NCBI GenBank assembly: GCA_900696515.1
Contig: CAADGK010000056.1
Coordinates: forward strand, 184,383 to 248,382
Direction: 5' to 3'
Origin: an uncultured Nitrosospira sp.
Lineage (GTDB): Bacteria; Nitrospirota; Nitrospiria; Nitrospirales; Nitrospiraceae
Length of the DNA stretch: 64,000 bases
Shown: piece by piece, positions 31,131-39,595 of the stretch
Layout: each line of letters starts with the position of its first letter
Position numbering within the stretch: position 1 is the first letter of the stretch
The notes under the pieces: generated by a model
The model's database searches: none
Told to the model about the DNA's origin: nothing
The model's input: only the letters and a program-made list of their open reading frames with translations
Program-made: the position numbers and the translations under genes

Positions 31131-31541
31131 GTGCAGAAGACGGTCGTTGAAGTGGCGGCAGGGCTCATTTATCGAGACGGTCGATATTTGATCGGACGCC
31201 GGAAGCCCGGCGCTCATTTGGCGGGCTTCTGGGAATTTCCCGGAGGGAAAAAAGAAGCGGGAGAATCGTTCACGGAATGTTTACGGCGGGAATTGTTCGA
31301 AGAGCTGCGTATCCGAATCGGTTGCCCCATTCCGTATCAGATCGTCCGGCACGAATATCCGGACACGATTGTCGAGTTACATTTCTTCCGCTGCGAAATC
31401 GAACAGGGCGATGCGGTGCCGGTCGGCTGCGAAGAAATCCGATGGGTGCTCCCCGAAGAATTTCAGCAATTCGCCTTCCCTCCTGCGGACGATGCCGTCA
31501 TTGAATCCTTACGGCGCGATGCAATCGGAGTGTCACCATGA
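31131..31541 (+). CDS. MutT-type NUDIX hydrolase
   Basis: 136 residues from the GTG at 31131, just after the mutY stop, with GAAAGGGGC as ribosome-binding site; the track's GTG at 31116 overlaps mutY. The NUDIX box GGKKEAGESFTECLRRELFEELRI matches G-x5-E-x7-R-E-x2-E-E, and the opening VAAGLIYRDGRYLIGRR with WEFPGG is typical of 8-oxo-dGTP diphosphatases. It should clear 8-oxo-dGTP from the pool. Its place directly after a MutY without its MutT-like domain raises the possibility that it also partners MutY; that is inference. It overlaps the next gene by 4 bp (ATGA). Confidence 0.85.
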   Translation: MQKTVVEVAAGLIYRDGRYLIGRRKPGAHLAGFWEFPGGKKEAGESFTECLRRELFEELRIRIGCPIPYQIVRHEYPDTIVELHFFRCEIEQGDAVPVGCEEIRWVLPEEFQQFAFPPADDAVIESLRRDAIGVSP

Positions 31542-32254
31542 AAGTTGTTCTCGATATTGAAACGGTCCAAGCCTCTCGAGAGGAATGGGCTCGTCTTGTG
31601 GGGAAACCATCGGAAGGCACCGGTCCGGATCCAGGGGAAGTAGGCTACGATCTCTTCACGGCGGGTGCAGCAGAGGAGGCGCGTCGTGCGGACGACGAAT
31701 CGTACGCAAAGTCAGCGTTCGATGGGACATTCAGCCGTATCGTCTGCATCGGCCTGCTGGAATTTTCCGATCAGATGGAGGCGCGCAGCGCCATCGCATG
31801 GTATGGGGAGAATGAACGCGAGTTGCTGCGACAGTTTTGGGCCAGATTGGCTCAGGACCGGCCGACCTTATATATCACGCACAACGGGCTGGGCTTTGAT
31901 CTTCCCTTCATCAAGAAGCGATCAATCATCAATCAGGTGAAACCCAGCATCGACATCAATCTGGCAAAATTCCGAACCGAGCCGGTCTATGACACAATGG
32001 CCATTTGGAGTAATTGGGATACGAGAGGGTGGGTCAAGCTGGATGTGTTGGCCCGAGCGCTGCAGGTCGACACGAAGTCAGGCAGTGGAGCGCAGGTTGC
32101 CGAGATGTGGGAGAAGCGGCAGGGGCGTGAACTGGCGCAGTACTGCTTGCAAGATACCTACGTGACCTATGCCTGTTACTGCCGCATGAACTTTCGCCAA
32201 CCGCTCTCCAAAGAAGTCGTTCTGCTGCAACCGGAGTTGCGCGACATCGCGTGA
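31538..32254 (+). CDS. DEDD-type 3'-5' exonuclease (PolB-like)
   Basis: 238 residues, start overlapping the MutT stop (ATGA), so translationally coupled. The RNase-H-like exonuclease motifs are VVLDIETV (Exo I, D and E), THNGLGFDLPFI (Exo II) and YCLQDTYVTYACY (Exo III with Asp). This is the stand-alone exonuclease group related to the proofreading domain of family B polymerases. It should remove nucleotides from 3' ends. The operon order MutY-MutT-exonuclease suggests a joint role in oxidative DNA damage repair. Confidence 0.8.
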   Translation: MKVVLDIETVQASREEWARLVGKPSEGTGPDPGEVGYDLFTAGAAEEARRADDESYAKSAFDGTFSRIVCIGLLEFSDQMEARSAIAWYGENERELLRQFWARLAQDRPTLYITHNGLGFDLPFIKKRSIINQVKPSIDINLAKFRTEPVYDTMAIWSNWDTRGWVKLDVLARALQVDTKSGSGAQVAEMWEKRQGRELAQYCLQDTYVTYACYCRMNFRQPLSKEVVLLQPELRDIA

Positions 32255-32266
32255 GCTGATCGGTGC

Positions 32267-33271
32267 TCAGCGCGTCCGGTGCGCTTCCGCTGTTTTCTTC
32301 TTCGGAGCCAATGGGGCTGAGGCCTTGCTGGCTTTCAACGCTTTGACTTCATCCGCCCGCTGCCGGAGTTCCTTCTTGGCCAGGGAGGCTTCCTTCTTCA
32401 GCGTCGCGATCTCGGAATCTTTCAGCTTGTTCGCTTCACGCGCCGCGCGGAGCTCGTCCATTTTTCTATTGAGCAATTCATCGGTGCTCAACTGCAGGGT
32501 GTCGGATTCGGTCCTGGCCTGGGTTGAAAGATCTTGGGGATCAAGAAGGGCCTCATCTGTTCGCGAGGGGGCGGTTTCCGTCTCATGGCCCTGTGATGCC
32601 GGCGAGGTGTGCGATACGAGAGTTGTTGCCGACGAAGCAGATCCTTTGGATACGTCGGTTGCGACAACCGACCCCGAGGTCGAAGTCTTCGCAACGGCCT
32701 GGTAATCGATCACCATGGTCATGGCTCCCTTTCCCATCGCCACGAAGGAGGGAGACTTTTCGATACGGACAGCGGACGGAAGAGCGAATCGTAGTCCCTT
32801 GGTGGATTGAGAAGGAGCGATGGTGAGATACAGAGACCCTTTGTGCGCATAGAGGGTGCCCGCTGTGGGTTCAGCGCCTGACCCTGCCGATGAAAACACC
32901 TTGAAACCGACGATCTGCTCCGGTTTCGCTTCCGATAAACCTTGGGCTAGCAGGGGAGCAAGAAACTCGGCGTCTTCATCGCTGAATACTCTCATCGGCT
33001 TGCTGCCACTGGCGGGCATGTTGGCTGACGGTTTTATGGCGTCCTCGGTCACGATCCCCGCGACGACCCTGCGGATGATCGTCGGATCTATCGTCACCGG
33101 ATGGCTCGCTTCAAACGACCAATCGGCGATGTCCTTCAGATGGACGGCGCCCTTCGTGGTTTTGAAAACTTTAGATTCTCCGGAGAGCGCGGAGCATCCG
33201 GTCATAAACAAGCTGCAGGCCAGGAAGGCACCGGCATACTGAGCACTACGGACTCCAAACCATGCATACAT
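32267..33271 (-). CDS. Lipoprotein with C-terminal coiled coil
   Basis: 334 residues from the ATG at 33271, preceded by AAGGAGACCTCCT; the track's start is 14 codons early. The signal peptide ends in the lipobox FMTGC (Cys26). About residues 30-190 form an uncharacterised domain (VHLKDIADWSFEASHPVTIDP, then SDEDAEFLAPLLAQGLSEAKPEQIVGFKVF). A Ser/Thr-rich linker follows, and from about 265 comes a charged coiled coil (MDELRAAREANKLKDSEIATLKKEASLAKKE in part). It is probably an outer-membrane-anchored periplasmic protein. I cannot name the family or the function. Confidence 0.65.
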   Translation of the reverse strand: MYAWFGVRSAQYAGAFLACSLFMTGCSALSGESKVFKTTKGAVHLKDIADWSFEASHPVTIDPTIIRRVVAGIVTEDAIKPSANMPASGSKPMRVFSDEDAEFLAPLLAQGLSEAKPEQIVGFKVFSSAGSGAEPTAGTLYAHKGSLYLTIAPSQSTKGLRFALPSAVRIEKSPSFVAMGKGAMTMVIDYQAVAKTSTSGSVVATDVSKGSASSATTLVSHTSPASQGHETETAPSRTDEALLDPQDLSTQARTESDTLQLSTDELLNRKMDELRAAREANKLKDSEIATLKKEASLAKKELRQRADEVKALKASKASAPLAPKKKTAEAHRTR

Positions 33272-33358
33272 AGGAGGTCTCCTTCTGCGTGTATGAGTCT
33301 CAAGAATTATCATGACTCTGGAATGAGGCCCATGAGTTTCGTGTTTTCGACGATTGAG

Positions 33359-33496
33359 CTACCAGATCCCAAGCCCCATGAGCACCATGCCGATGGCCAA
33401 CCACCCGACGACTCCGACAGAAATGATGGCTTCGAGTGTGATACGAGAGTCGGGTTGGATGGGACCACGCTTGGAATCAGAATCTTGAGGCTTCAT
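33359..33496 (-). CDS. 45-residue single-span membrane protein (small ORF)
   Basis: Below the track's cutoff. From the ATG at 33496: a polar, Pro-rich head (MKPQDSDSKRGPIQPDS) and then one transmembrane helix running to the C-terminus (AIISVGVVGWLAIGMVLMGLGIW). The composition is right for a small membrane subunit. There is only a weak ribosome-binding site, so the call rests on composition. It sits 88 bp upstream of the lipoprotein gene on the same strand. No function can be assigned. Confidence 0.4.
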   Translation of the reverse strand: MKPQDSDSKRGPIQPDSRITLEAIISVGVVGWLAIGMVLMGLGIW

Positions 33497-33933
33497 GGCC
33501 GTTGCTAACTCACTTAGATGCACAGACGGTTGGACGCCGAGAGTACAGCAAGGTCCATGCCCTCTTGGCTTTTACGGAGACAACCGGGGTTGGTCGTTGA
33601 TCAGAGGGGAGCTGTGTTGATGGACGGGCGTAACCGAGCAGGGAATGTTCGCAGAAGCTTCCCGGGGGGGTGCCCTCAGTCTCCAAGGAAAGTCACGGGC
33701 TTAGCAGTGGATAATAATCAAGTCTGAAGGGAGGAGGAGGAAGGATGGTGACCAAGGAAACTGTTCTGAGGGGCGTCCCTGCCACCGGGGACATGAAAAC
33801 AGAGAAGACGGCCGGTCAGAAAATCGACAGGACCGCCGTCAGAAAATGTTCATCGTGATCAGTAAGTGTACACAATTGTCCGCGTCGTGAGTTAGGTAAT
33901 TTGCTCGTCGATGATCGTGCCTGCGGCTGGCCA
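33497..33933. other. Mostly empty region upstream of miaB end
   Basis: Apart from the doubtful 37-codon ORF at 33745-33858, I see no gene, RNA or strong repeat here. Confidence 0.35.
33745..33858 (+). CDS. Possible 37-residue basic protein (small ORF)
   Basis: An ATG at 33745 follows a very purine-rich tract (GGGAGGAGGAGGAAGG), a strong ribosome-binding site if transcribed. The peptide starts MVTKETVLRGVPATGDMKTEK and is Lys/Thr/Arg-rich with no hydrophobic segment. It lies between two leftward genes with no other rightward gene nearby. The evidence is only the start signal, so this may be chance. Confidence 0.25.
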   Translation: MVTKETVLRGVPATGDMKTEKTAGQKIDRTAVRKCSS

Positions 33934-35265
33934 TCATTTTCCATATAACGTTGCGGCCGAGGCGTCAACGATCTGTTTCGTCATGAGGGTGCCGGGCTCA
34001 GCGTGGCCGGTGTGTTTCTCCCAGACGACGGTGATGTTGCCGTCGGTTTTCCCCATGCCCTGGGTCGCCGAACGGGTTGCATCGCCTTCAACCAAAATCT
34101 CTACGGCTTTCCCGATATAGCGCCGGTTGCGCTCCGCCGTAATGGCGCGTTGGATCTCAACCAACTTGGCGACACGCTGGCCCTTCAGGTGATCCGGCAC
34201 ATCGTCGACGTATTTTCGTGCGGCGATCGTATTCTTCCGTTCCGAGTACTTGAAGATATAGGCCGAATCGAGCTGGGCCTGTTCCACGAGACGAGCAGTC
34301 GCCTCAAAGTCTTCCTCGGATTCCGAACAGAACCCACAGATGATATCGGTGGTCAGGACGATCTGGGGGATTGTTGTTCTGATTCGATCGGCCAGTGCCA
34401 GGTATTCGGCTCCGGTATAGTTCCGCCCCATCAGTTCAAGGATCCGATTGCTTCCTGACTGCATCGGGAGATGGATGTGTTTGCAAATCTTTGGATGGGT
34501 GGCGATGGCCTCGATCAACGCGGGAGGAAAGTCTTTGGGGTGTGGAGAGGTGAACCGTACGCGTTCGATGCCCGGTGTATCTGCAACGGCGCCGATGAGC
34601 TTGGCAAAGTCCCATTCGTCGTGGCGATAGGAATTGACGTTTTGACCGAGTAGCGTGATCTGTTTAAACCCACGAGTAGCCGCATCATGAGCCTCGAGTA
34701 GGATGGATTCCGGGTCGCGTGATCGTTCACGCCCCCTGGTGTAGGGGACGACGCAAAACGAACAAAAGTTATCGCAGCCGCGCATCACGGTGATCCAGGC
34801 ATTGATCCCGCTGTCGCGGTCCGGGAGGATCCCTTCATACGTCTCATACTCGGACAGATCGAGTGCAAACCCTTTTCGCGCAAGTCCCTGCTCTTGGGCA
34901 TCAAGCGCCGTCGTCAACAGGGACGGGAGTTGTCGGTATGAATCCGGTCCGGCCAAAACGTCGATGAGCGGTTCTTTCTCTGCCAATTCACTCTTTAAAT
35001 TCTGCGCCATGCACCCGAGTACACCGACGACCAACGGGCGCTGCTGTTTTACCGCCTTGAGCTCGGACAGATGAAGATAGATCTTTTTATGAGCATTCTC
35101 CCTGATCGCGCAGGTGTTGACTAACACGACATCGGCTCGTTCACGGTCCTCCGTGAAGACGAATCCTTCCTGTTTCAGCATCGCGCGTACGAGCTCACTG
35201 TCTGATTCGTTCATCTGACAACCGAACGTCTCGATATGCACAAGAGGAAGGGTTTTCACGCTCAT
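33934..35265 (-). CDS. miaB: tRNA-2-methylthio-N6-dimethylallyladenosine synthase
   Basis: 443 residues with the full methylthiotransferase layout. The N-terminal UPF0004 domain has HIETFGCQMNESDSE, LVNTCAIRENA and VLGCMAQ, whose three Cys bind the auxiliary cluster. The radical-SAM motif is GCDNFCSFC (C-x3-C-x2-C, about residue 163), and a C-terminal TRAM domain follows. It adds a methylthio group to i6A37 of tRNAs that read U-starting codons. The GCQMNESDSE start is MiaB-specific, as against MtaB or RimO. It overlaps the upstream mtaB-like gene by 4 bp, making a two-gene tRNA-modification operon. Confidence 0.93.
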   Translation of the reverse strand: MSVKTLPLVHIETFGCQMNESDSELVRAMLKQEGFVFTEDRERADVVLVNTCAIRENAHKKIYLHLSELKAVKQQRPLVVGVLGCMAQNLKSELAEKEPLIDVLAGPDSYRQLPSLLTTALDAQEQGLARKGFALDLSEYETYEGILPDRDSGINAWITVMRGCDNFCSFCVVPYTRGRERSRDPESILLEAHDAATRGFKQITLLGQNVNSYRHDEWDFAKLIGAVADTPGIERVRFTSPHPKDFPPALIEAIATHPKICKHIHLPMQSGSNRILELMGRNYTGAEYLALADRIRTTIPQIVLTTDIICGFCSESEEDFEATARLVEQAQLDSAYIFKYSERKNTIAARKYVDDVPDHLKGQRVAKLVEIQRAITAERNRRYIGKAVEILVEGDATRSATQGMGKTDGNITVVWEKHTGHAEPGTLMTKQIVDASAATLYGK

Positions 35266-36599
35266 AGCAGTGCCATGGTGGATGGTATTGCTTGGGGTAA
35301 GGTGATATGGCCGAATCCGTAGCGGTCGGTTGCAGCGGTAATCGTTACGGGCATGATCTGGTTCTGAAGCTCAGCAGCGTCTGTCACCGCCACTCTCGTA
35401 AAGTTGGGGGTGGTCCCGAAGCGATAGGCGCTGTGGGTTCCGGCTTCAAACAGAACGGACACCGTCTTCCCAATCTGTTTATTGTGAAAAGCCAGCCGCT
35501 TGGCACGGTCCAGCTCCAACAACTGATCGGCGCGTTTCTTCACCGATGGCGACGGGATCCGCTGCTTGAGGCGGGCGGCTGCCGTACCAGGTCTTGTGGA
35601 GTAGGGGAAGACATGGATGTATGAAAACGGAAGGTCCGTTGCGACGGCGAGAGTGTTTTGAAACGCCTCATCTGTCTCTCCCGGGAACCCAACCATCAGG
35701 TCTGTTCCAAGGCCAAGGTCGGGAATCTTGGCGAATGCCCGGTCAATGAGTGCACGGTATTCTTTGATGGTATGGCGACGGTTCATGGCCTGCAAGATCT
35801 CGTCATCCCCGCTTTGCAGAGGAATGTGCAGATAGGGGCAGAACTTCTTAGAGGAGGCGATCAGATCAAGCAGTTCCTCGCTGATAGTAGTCGGCTCAAT
35901 CGATGAGATCCGTATGCGATCGAAGCCCTCAACCTGATCGAGCCGGCGAAGCAATGCGCAAAAGTCGTTGCCGCCGTGAACATACTGCCCGATATTCACG
36001 CCGGTCAGGACGATCTCCCGATAGCCCCCTGCCACTAAACTCTCGGCTTCGCGAAGAATGTCGTCGAATGCTCGGCTGCGTTCATGTCCTCTGGCGAACG
36101 GGATGATGCAGAAACTGCACATGGCGCTGCAGCCGTCCTGTATCTTGAGTAACGCCCGAGTCGAGTCAGGCTCAGCGAAGTAGGGCAGATCAAAGTCCCC
36201 ACGCGCCATCGTCTTGGTATGGTGAATGTCCGGGGTCGATCGTTTGCGCAACTCGTGAACGGCCGGGAGATAGGCCGGCAGATCGAGCTTAAATTGATGC
36301 CCGACGATGAGGTCGATCCCGGCTTGACGTTTGAGCTGTTCCATGCCGGTTTGGGCGTAACAGCCGGTCACGGCGACAAAAGCATGGGGAGAGTGCTTCA
36401 GTGTTTTGCGAATCAGGTAGCGCGAGGTCCGTTCGGCGTCCTCCGTCACGGAGCAGGTATTGAGGATCAGCACATCGGTCGGCTGGCCAAACTCGACGAG
36501 CTCAAACCCTTTTCGTCTGAGCCCTTCCCCAAGGATCGAGGTTTCGGCTTGATTCAGGCGGCAGCCGAGCGTATGTAGAGAAGCACGGGTTGTTCCCAT
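35262..36599 (-). CDS. mtaB: tRNA t6A37 methylthiotransferase
   Basis: 445 residues, same family as the downstream gene but of the MtaB type: it starts LHTLGCRLNQAETS (GC-R-x-N-Q instead of GCQMN), then LNTCSVTEDAE and VTGCYAQTG, with the radical-SAM motif GCSAMCSFC (about residue 147) and a TRAM-like end. MtaB makes ms2t6A at position 37 of tRNAs reading A-starting codons. The start is at 36599, and it is the first gene of the pair. The two enzymes are ancient paralogues, and having them fused into one operon is convenient but not unusual. Confidence 0.9.
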   Translation of the reverse strand: MGTTRASLHTLGCRLNQAETSILGEGLRRKGFELVEFGQPTDVLILNTCSVTEDAERTSRYLIRKTLKHSPHAFVAVTGCYAQTGMEQLKRQAGIDLIVGHQFKLDLPAYLPAVHELRKRSTPDIHHTKTMARGDFDLPYFAEPDSTRALLKIQDGCSAMCSFCIIPFARGHERSRAFDDILREAESLVAGGYREIVLTGVNIGQYVHGGNDFCALLRRLDQVEGFDRIRISSIEPTTISEELLDLIASSKKFCPYLHIPLQSGDDEILQAMNRRHTIKEYRALIDRAFAKIPDLGLGTDLMVGFPGETDEAFQNTLAVATDLPFSYIHVFPYSTRPGTAAARLKQRIPSPSVKKRADQLLELDRAKRLAFHNKQIGKTVSVLFEAGTHSAYRFGTTPNFTRVAVTDAAELQNQIMPVTITAATDRYGFGHITLPQAIPSTMALL

Positions 36600-36724
36600 A
36601 GGATCGGCATTATAGGGAGGTCATGCGTAATCCGGCAAGGTCGCCTCGCTATCGAGACCGCTCCTCCCACTGCCCATTGGTGGCTGCACGGAGGGAACAG
36701 GGTCGTCCAACCTGGGTGTGATGG

Positions 36725-37129
36725 ATGGTGCGGTTGCTTGCCATTCTGTCGGTTTCTCTTTGGCTCCTGGCTGGTCCTCCCGCGGCAGGGTGGGGGAAAG
36801 ACGCCCTGCCGGTTGAGCCGGATCTCAACGCTCGCGTCGATGAGCTCTACGACCATGAAGCCCGTCTGTTCATTCTCCTCTATTCCCTGAAAGGCAACGG
36901 GCAGATCGATTATGTGACCGGCCGGCTGGTTCAGGAGTATTCGCGCAGCAGCTACGGCAATCCGGTGTACCAGACGGAAGTTCAGCCCCTGTTCTATTGG
37001 TGGAACCACACGATGTGGAGCGATCCCGAGCAGGACGGCGTCAACGGCAATGAACGGGTCTACCAGGAAAACACCGAGTTTGATCTCTCACGATACAAAC
37101 CCTGCTTATTTAATGGGCAACCCTGTTAG
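36725..37129 (+). CDS. Exported protein of unknown function
   Basis: 134 residues. The N-terminus is a signal peptide (MVRLLAILSVSLWLLAGPPAAGWG). The mature part is acidic and rich in aromatic residues (RLVQEYSRSSYGNPVYQTEVQPLFYWWNHTMWSDPEQDGVNG), with two Cys close to the end (KPCLFNGQPC) that could form a disulfide. No family is recognised. It is divergent from mtaB and has about 150 bp before the transporter gene downstream. Confidence 0.6.
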   Translation: MVRLLAILSVSLWLLAGPPAAGWGKDALPVEPDLNARVDELYDHEARLFILLYSLKGNGQIDYVTGRLVQEYSRSSYGNPVYQTEVQPLFYWWNHTMWSDPEQDGVNGNERVYQENTEFDLSRYKPCLFNGQPC

Positions 37130-37279
37130 TCGCAGTGCCAACCAAGTAGGTTGCTTCCCGCGTGTTTTGTGATTCTGCTGAGTTGCCACGCGCAGCGATG
37201 GTATTCTGCGTTCCACTGAGGGTCTATTGGTGCACCTAGACCAGTTCGAATCCATCCACTCTCGCCCAAGCGAGTTTCT

Positions 37280-38566
37280 GTGACGCAAGGTTCGTCCAAT
37301 TTTGCTGCGCTGTTGAATCGGCGTCTCCTGGTAATGTTGCCCTTGGGGTTTCTTTCAGGGCTCCCGCTTGCGCTCACCTCGGGGACGCTCCAAGCCTGGT
37401 TGACGGTTGAAGGGGTCGACCTCAAGACCATCGGAATTTTCACGCTGGTTGGCCTTCCCTATACGCTGAAGTTTCTCTGGGCACCGGTGATGGATCGCGT
37501 AGTGCCACCCTGGTTGGGGCGGCGTCGCGGCTGGATGGTTCTGACGCAACTCTGTGTGGCCCTGGCGCTTGGGCTCATGGCCCTGACCAATCCAAAACTT
37601 CATCCGGGCTGGTTGGCGGCCTATGCCGTGCTCGTCGCATTCCTCGCGGCCTCTTTGGACATTGTCTTCGATGCCTATCGAACGGATACGCTCCAGCCTC
37701 ACGAACGTGGACTGGGTGCGGCAGTCTGGGTGAATGGCTATCGAATCGCCCTCCTGGCCTCCGGAGCCGGGGCGCTGGCGCTCGCTGATTGGGTCGGTTG
37801 GCAAATGACGTACCTGGCGATGGCCGCCATCATGGTCGCCGGAGTGGTCATTGTCTTACTCAGCCCCGATCCGACCCTGGTAGCTGCGGCTCCCAAGAGT
37901 CTGAAGGAGGCTGTCGGTGCCCCGCTGGCAGAGTTCTTTTCAAGGCCCACGGCGCTGGGGTTCTTGGCTGTGATCGTCCTCTACAAACTTGGCGATGCGT
38001 TTGCCTCAGCCCTCCAGACCGCCTTTCTGATTGGAGGATTGGGGTTTTCTTCGACGGAGGTCGGGGCAGCCAAGGGGCTTGGGATTGTTGCCACATTGAT
38101 AGGAGCATTTATCGGTGGGCTCTTGATGACAAAGTCCGGGCTCGTCCGGTCGCTGCTCATCTTCGGCGTCTTGCAGGCTGTATCGAACCTGGGCTTTGTC
38201 GTGTTGGCTGTGGTCGGGAAAAGTGCCGGTGCACTGACGGCTGCAATTGTGATTGAGAATGTAACGGGCGGGATGGGCACGGCCGCGTTTGTGGCCTTAG
38301 TCATGTCGCTCTGCGATGCGCGCTACACGGCAACACAATTTGCGCTCCTGTCCTCACTTGAAGCGTTGGGCCGTGTGTTTGTCGGTCGACCCTCAGCAGA
38401 TCTCGTCGAGGTTGTGGGATGGGCGCAATTCTATGTCCTGACGGCAGTCGCAGCCTTACCGGGGCTCTGGGCTGTGTGGCGAATTCGTCATTCTATCGAA
38501 TTGGCGCCGAAACCGACTGCACGGACCTCCATAGCCGAACCAACTGTTTCGCCTAATGCGGACTGA
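37280..38566 (+). CDS. MFS transporter, AmpG-like
   Basis: 428 residues with about twelve transmembrane helices. The opening RRLLVMLPLGFLSGLPLALTSGTLQAWL and GLPYTLKFLWAPVMDR are typical of the AmpG/acetyl-CoA-transporter branch of the major facilitator family, which imports anhydromuropeptides from cell-wall recycling. Conserved RRRGWMVLTQ in the loop between helices 2 and 3 fits. The start is a GTG at 37280 with no convincing alternative. The stop is immediately adjacent to the stop of a convergent small membrane protein gene. Muropeptide uptake is likely but not proven by these motifs. Confidence 0.75.
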   Translation: MTQGSSNFAALLNRRLLVMLPLGFLSGLPLALTSGTLQAWLTVEGVDLKTIGIFTLVGLPYTLKFLWAPVMDRVVPPWLGRRRGWMVLTQLCVALALGLMALTNPKLHPGWLAAYAVLVAFLAASLDIVFDAYRTDTLQPHERGLGAAVWVNGYRIALLASGAGALALADWVGWQMTYLAMAAIMVAGVVIVLLSPDPTLVAAAPKSLKEAVGAPLAEFFSRPTALGFLAVIVLYKLGDAFASALQTAFLIGGLGFSSTEVGAAKGLGIVATLIGAFIGGLLMTKSGLVRSLLIFGVLQAVSNLGFVVLAVVGKSAGALTAAIVIENVTGGMGTAAFVALVMSLCDARYTATQFALLSSLEALGRVFVGRPSADLVEVVGWAQFYVLTAVAALPGLWAVWRIRHSIELAPKPTARTSIAEPTVSPNAD

Positions 38567-38857
38567 CTATGACAACCGTCGCTGAAGGAAGAGGACATAG
38601 ATTAATAGGGTAGGTAGTGGGGCGATGATGAAGGGCACGATCCAGAGCCAGACGTTCTTGCCCCGGACGCGTCCTTGGTCGATCATCCAGACAAACAGCC
38701 ACACGAGTAGACAGGCATAGTTCAAGATGATCCATTGAGTCGTGTGAGTCTTGAGGGCGCTGGTAGTCTCAGACACACCTTGGAAGAGGAAAACACCTAA
38801 TAACAGCACGAAGATGCCCAATAGGGTTCCAACGAGTTTCTTGCTCCAGACAAACAT
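38567..38857 (-). CDS. Small three-helix membrane protein
   Basis: 96 residues, ATG at 38857 preceded by GGGAGGAAGCG. Three hydrophobic segments: LVGTLLGIFVLLLGVFLFQGV, WIILNYACLLVWLFVWMI and VWLWIVPFIIAPLPTLLIYVLFL, with short charged loops (DQGRVRGKN). It ends in basic LQRRLS, which fits a cytoplasmic tail. No family is recognised and there is no operon partner; the downstream neighbour is convergent. Confidence 0.65.
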   Translation of the reverse strand: MFVWSKKLVGTLLGIFVLLLGVFLFQGVSETTSALKTHTTQWIILNYACLLVWLFVWMIDQGRVRGKNVWLWIVPFIIAPLPTLLIYVLFLQRRLS

Positions 38858-38946
38858 CGCTTCCTCCCAGACTCGATAAGACCGTGTGTGCTAAACCTGG
38901 GCTAAGCTAATTGGCCCGACAATTGTTTGTCAAACCGTAGAACATC

Positions 38947-39318
38947 ATGAGTCTCCTCCGCTTGAGCGGGATCGTCCTTGCGCTGATCTTCTTGGTTGGT
39001 TTGGCCTGGTCCAACCCGACGATGGATGACTATTTGCGCTTCGTTGAACTGGAATTGGGGAAAGCGATAGACCGAATGGACCAGGGCACATCGTCCCGGG
39101 AGCAACGGTTTATTCGGCAGGTGTTTCGAACGCAGAGCAAGAAGCTGCTGGAGTCGGTGGTTCGTCCGAATACGGTGCGACAGAATTGGGGAATGATGAG
39201 TCTGTATGAGGCACAGGTGGCGGGGACGAACGTCGTGGTGTTGGGGATCGGTGGTCTGTTTATTCCTCTCAAGGGTGTCGACGAAGCCACTCTGAAGATT
39301 GGCCGAATGGCCTTCTGA
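38947..39318 (+). CDS. DUF4359-like membrane-anchored protein
   Basis: 123 residues. An N-terminal hydrophobic helix (LSGIVLALIFLVGLAWS) is followed directly by NPTMDDYLRFVELEL, the arrangement of DUF4359 (helix, then TNP-x-x-x-x-Y). A basic helical stretch (SREQRFIRQVFRTQSKKLL) and a beta-rich end (GTNVVVLGIGGLFIPLKG) complete the protein. It is probably periplasmic with a signal anchor. The family's role is unknown. It is a single gene. Confidence 0.6.
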   Translation: MSLLRLSGIVLALIFLVGLAWSNPTMDDYLRFVELELGKAIDRMDQGTSSREQRFIRQVFRTQSKKLLESVVRPNTVRQNWGMMSLYEAQVAGTNVVVLGIGGLFIPLKGVDEATLKIGRMAF

Positions 39319-39459
39319 AAGAAAAAATGGCTGGGGTCATCTGCGGCGTGGCTGTTTCGAGCAAATTTTCTGTGGATAACCTCGTTCATTCGCCATTAAA
39401 ATAGGCTCTATCACACACGTCTCAACTATTCACAGCCTGTCCCCTCATTTCCCAAAGAT

Positions 39460-39507
39460 CCACAATACTTGGTGTTGACAAAAAAACATGCTAGCTATAT
39501 GTAGGTG
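39460..39507. promoter_or_regulatory. Two NrdR-like boxes around a TTGACA promoter
   Basis: Box 1 CCACAATACTTGGTGT (39460-39475) and box 2 TAGCTATATGTAGGTG (39492-39507) resemble the NrdR consensus acaCwAtATaTwGtgt. The box 2 core CTATATGTAG matches 9/10 and the box 1 core 7/10. Their centres are 32 bp apart, the three-helical-turn spacing typical of NrdR site pairs. TTGACA at 39475-39480 lies between them, with TATATG at 39496-39501 as a possible -10 box. This fits NrdR repression of the downstream ribonucleotide reductase. Confidence 0.5.
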
Positions 39508-39595
39508 TCGCGCGCAAGAGTTGAGTATCCCAGACCGGTATGAAGGCTTCAAACCAGCTCATGGACCCTAATCCTTTTCCCCTTGGAGGACTACT

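Noticed and set aside
39319-39595. Possible cobalamin riboswitch before the B12-dependent reductase
   Set aside because: No B12-box or matching fold is visible; the region is better explained by a promoter and NrdR-like boxes.
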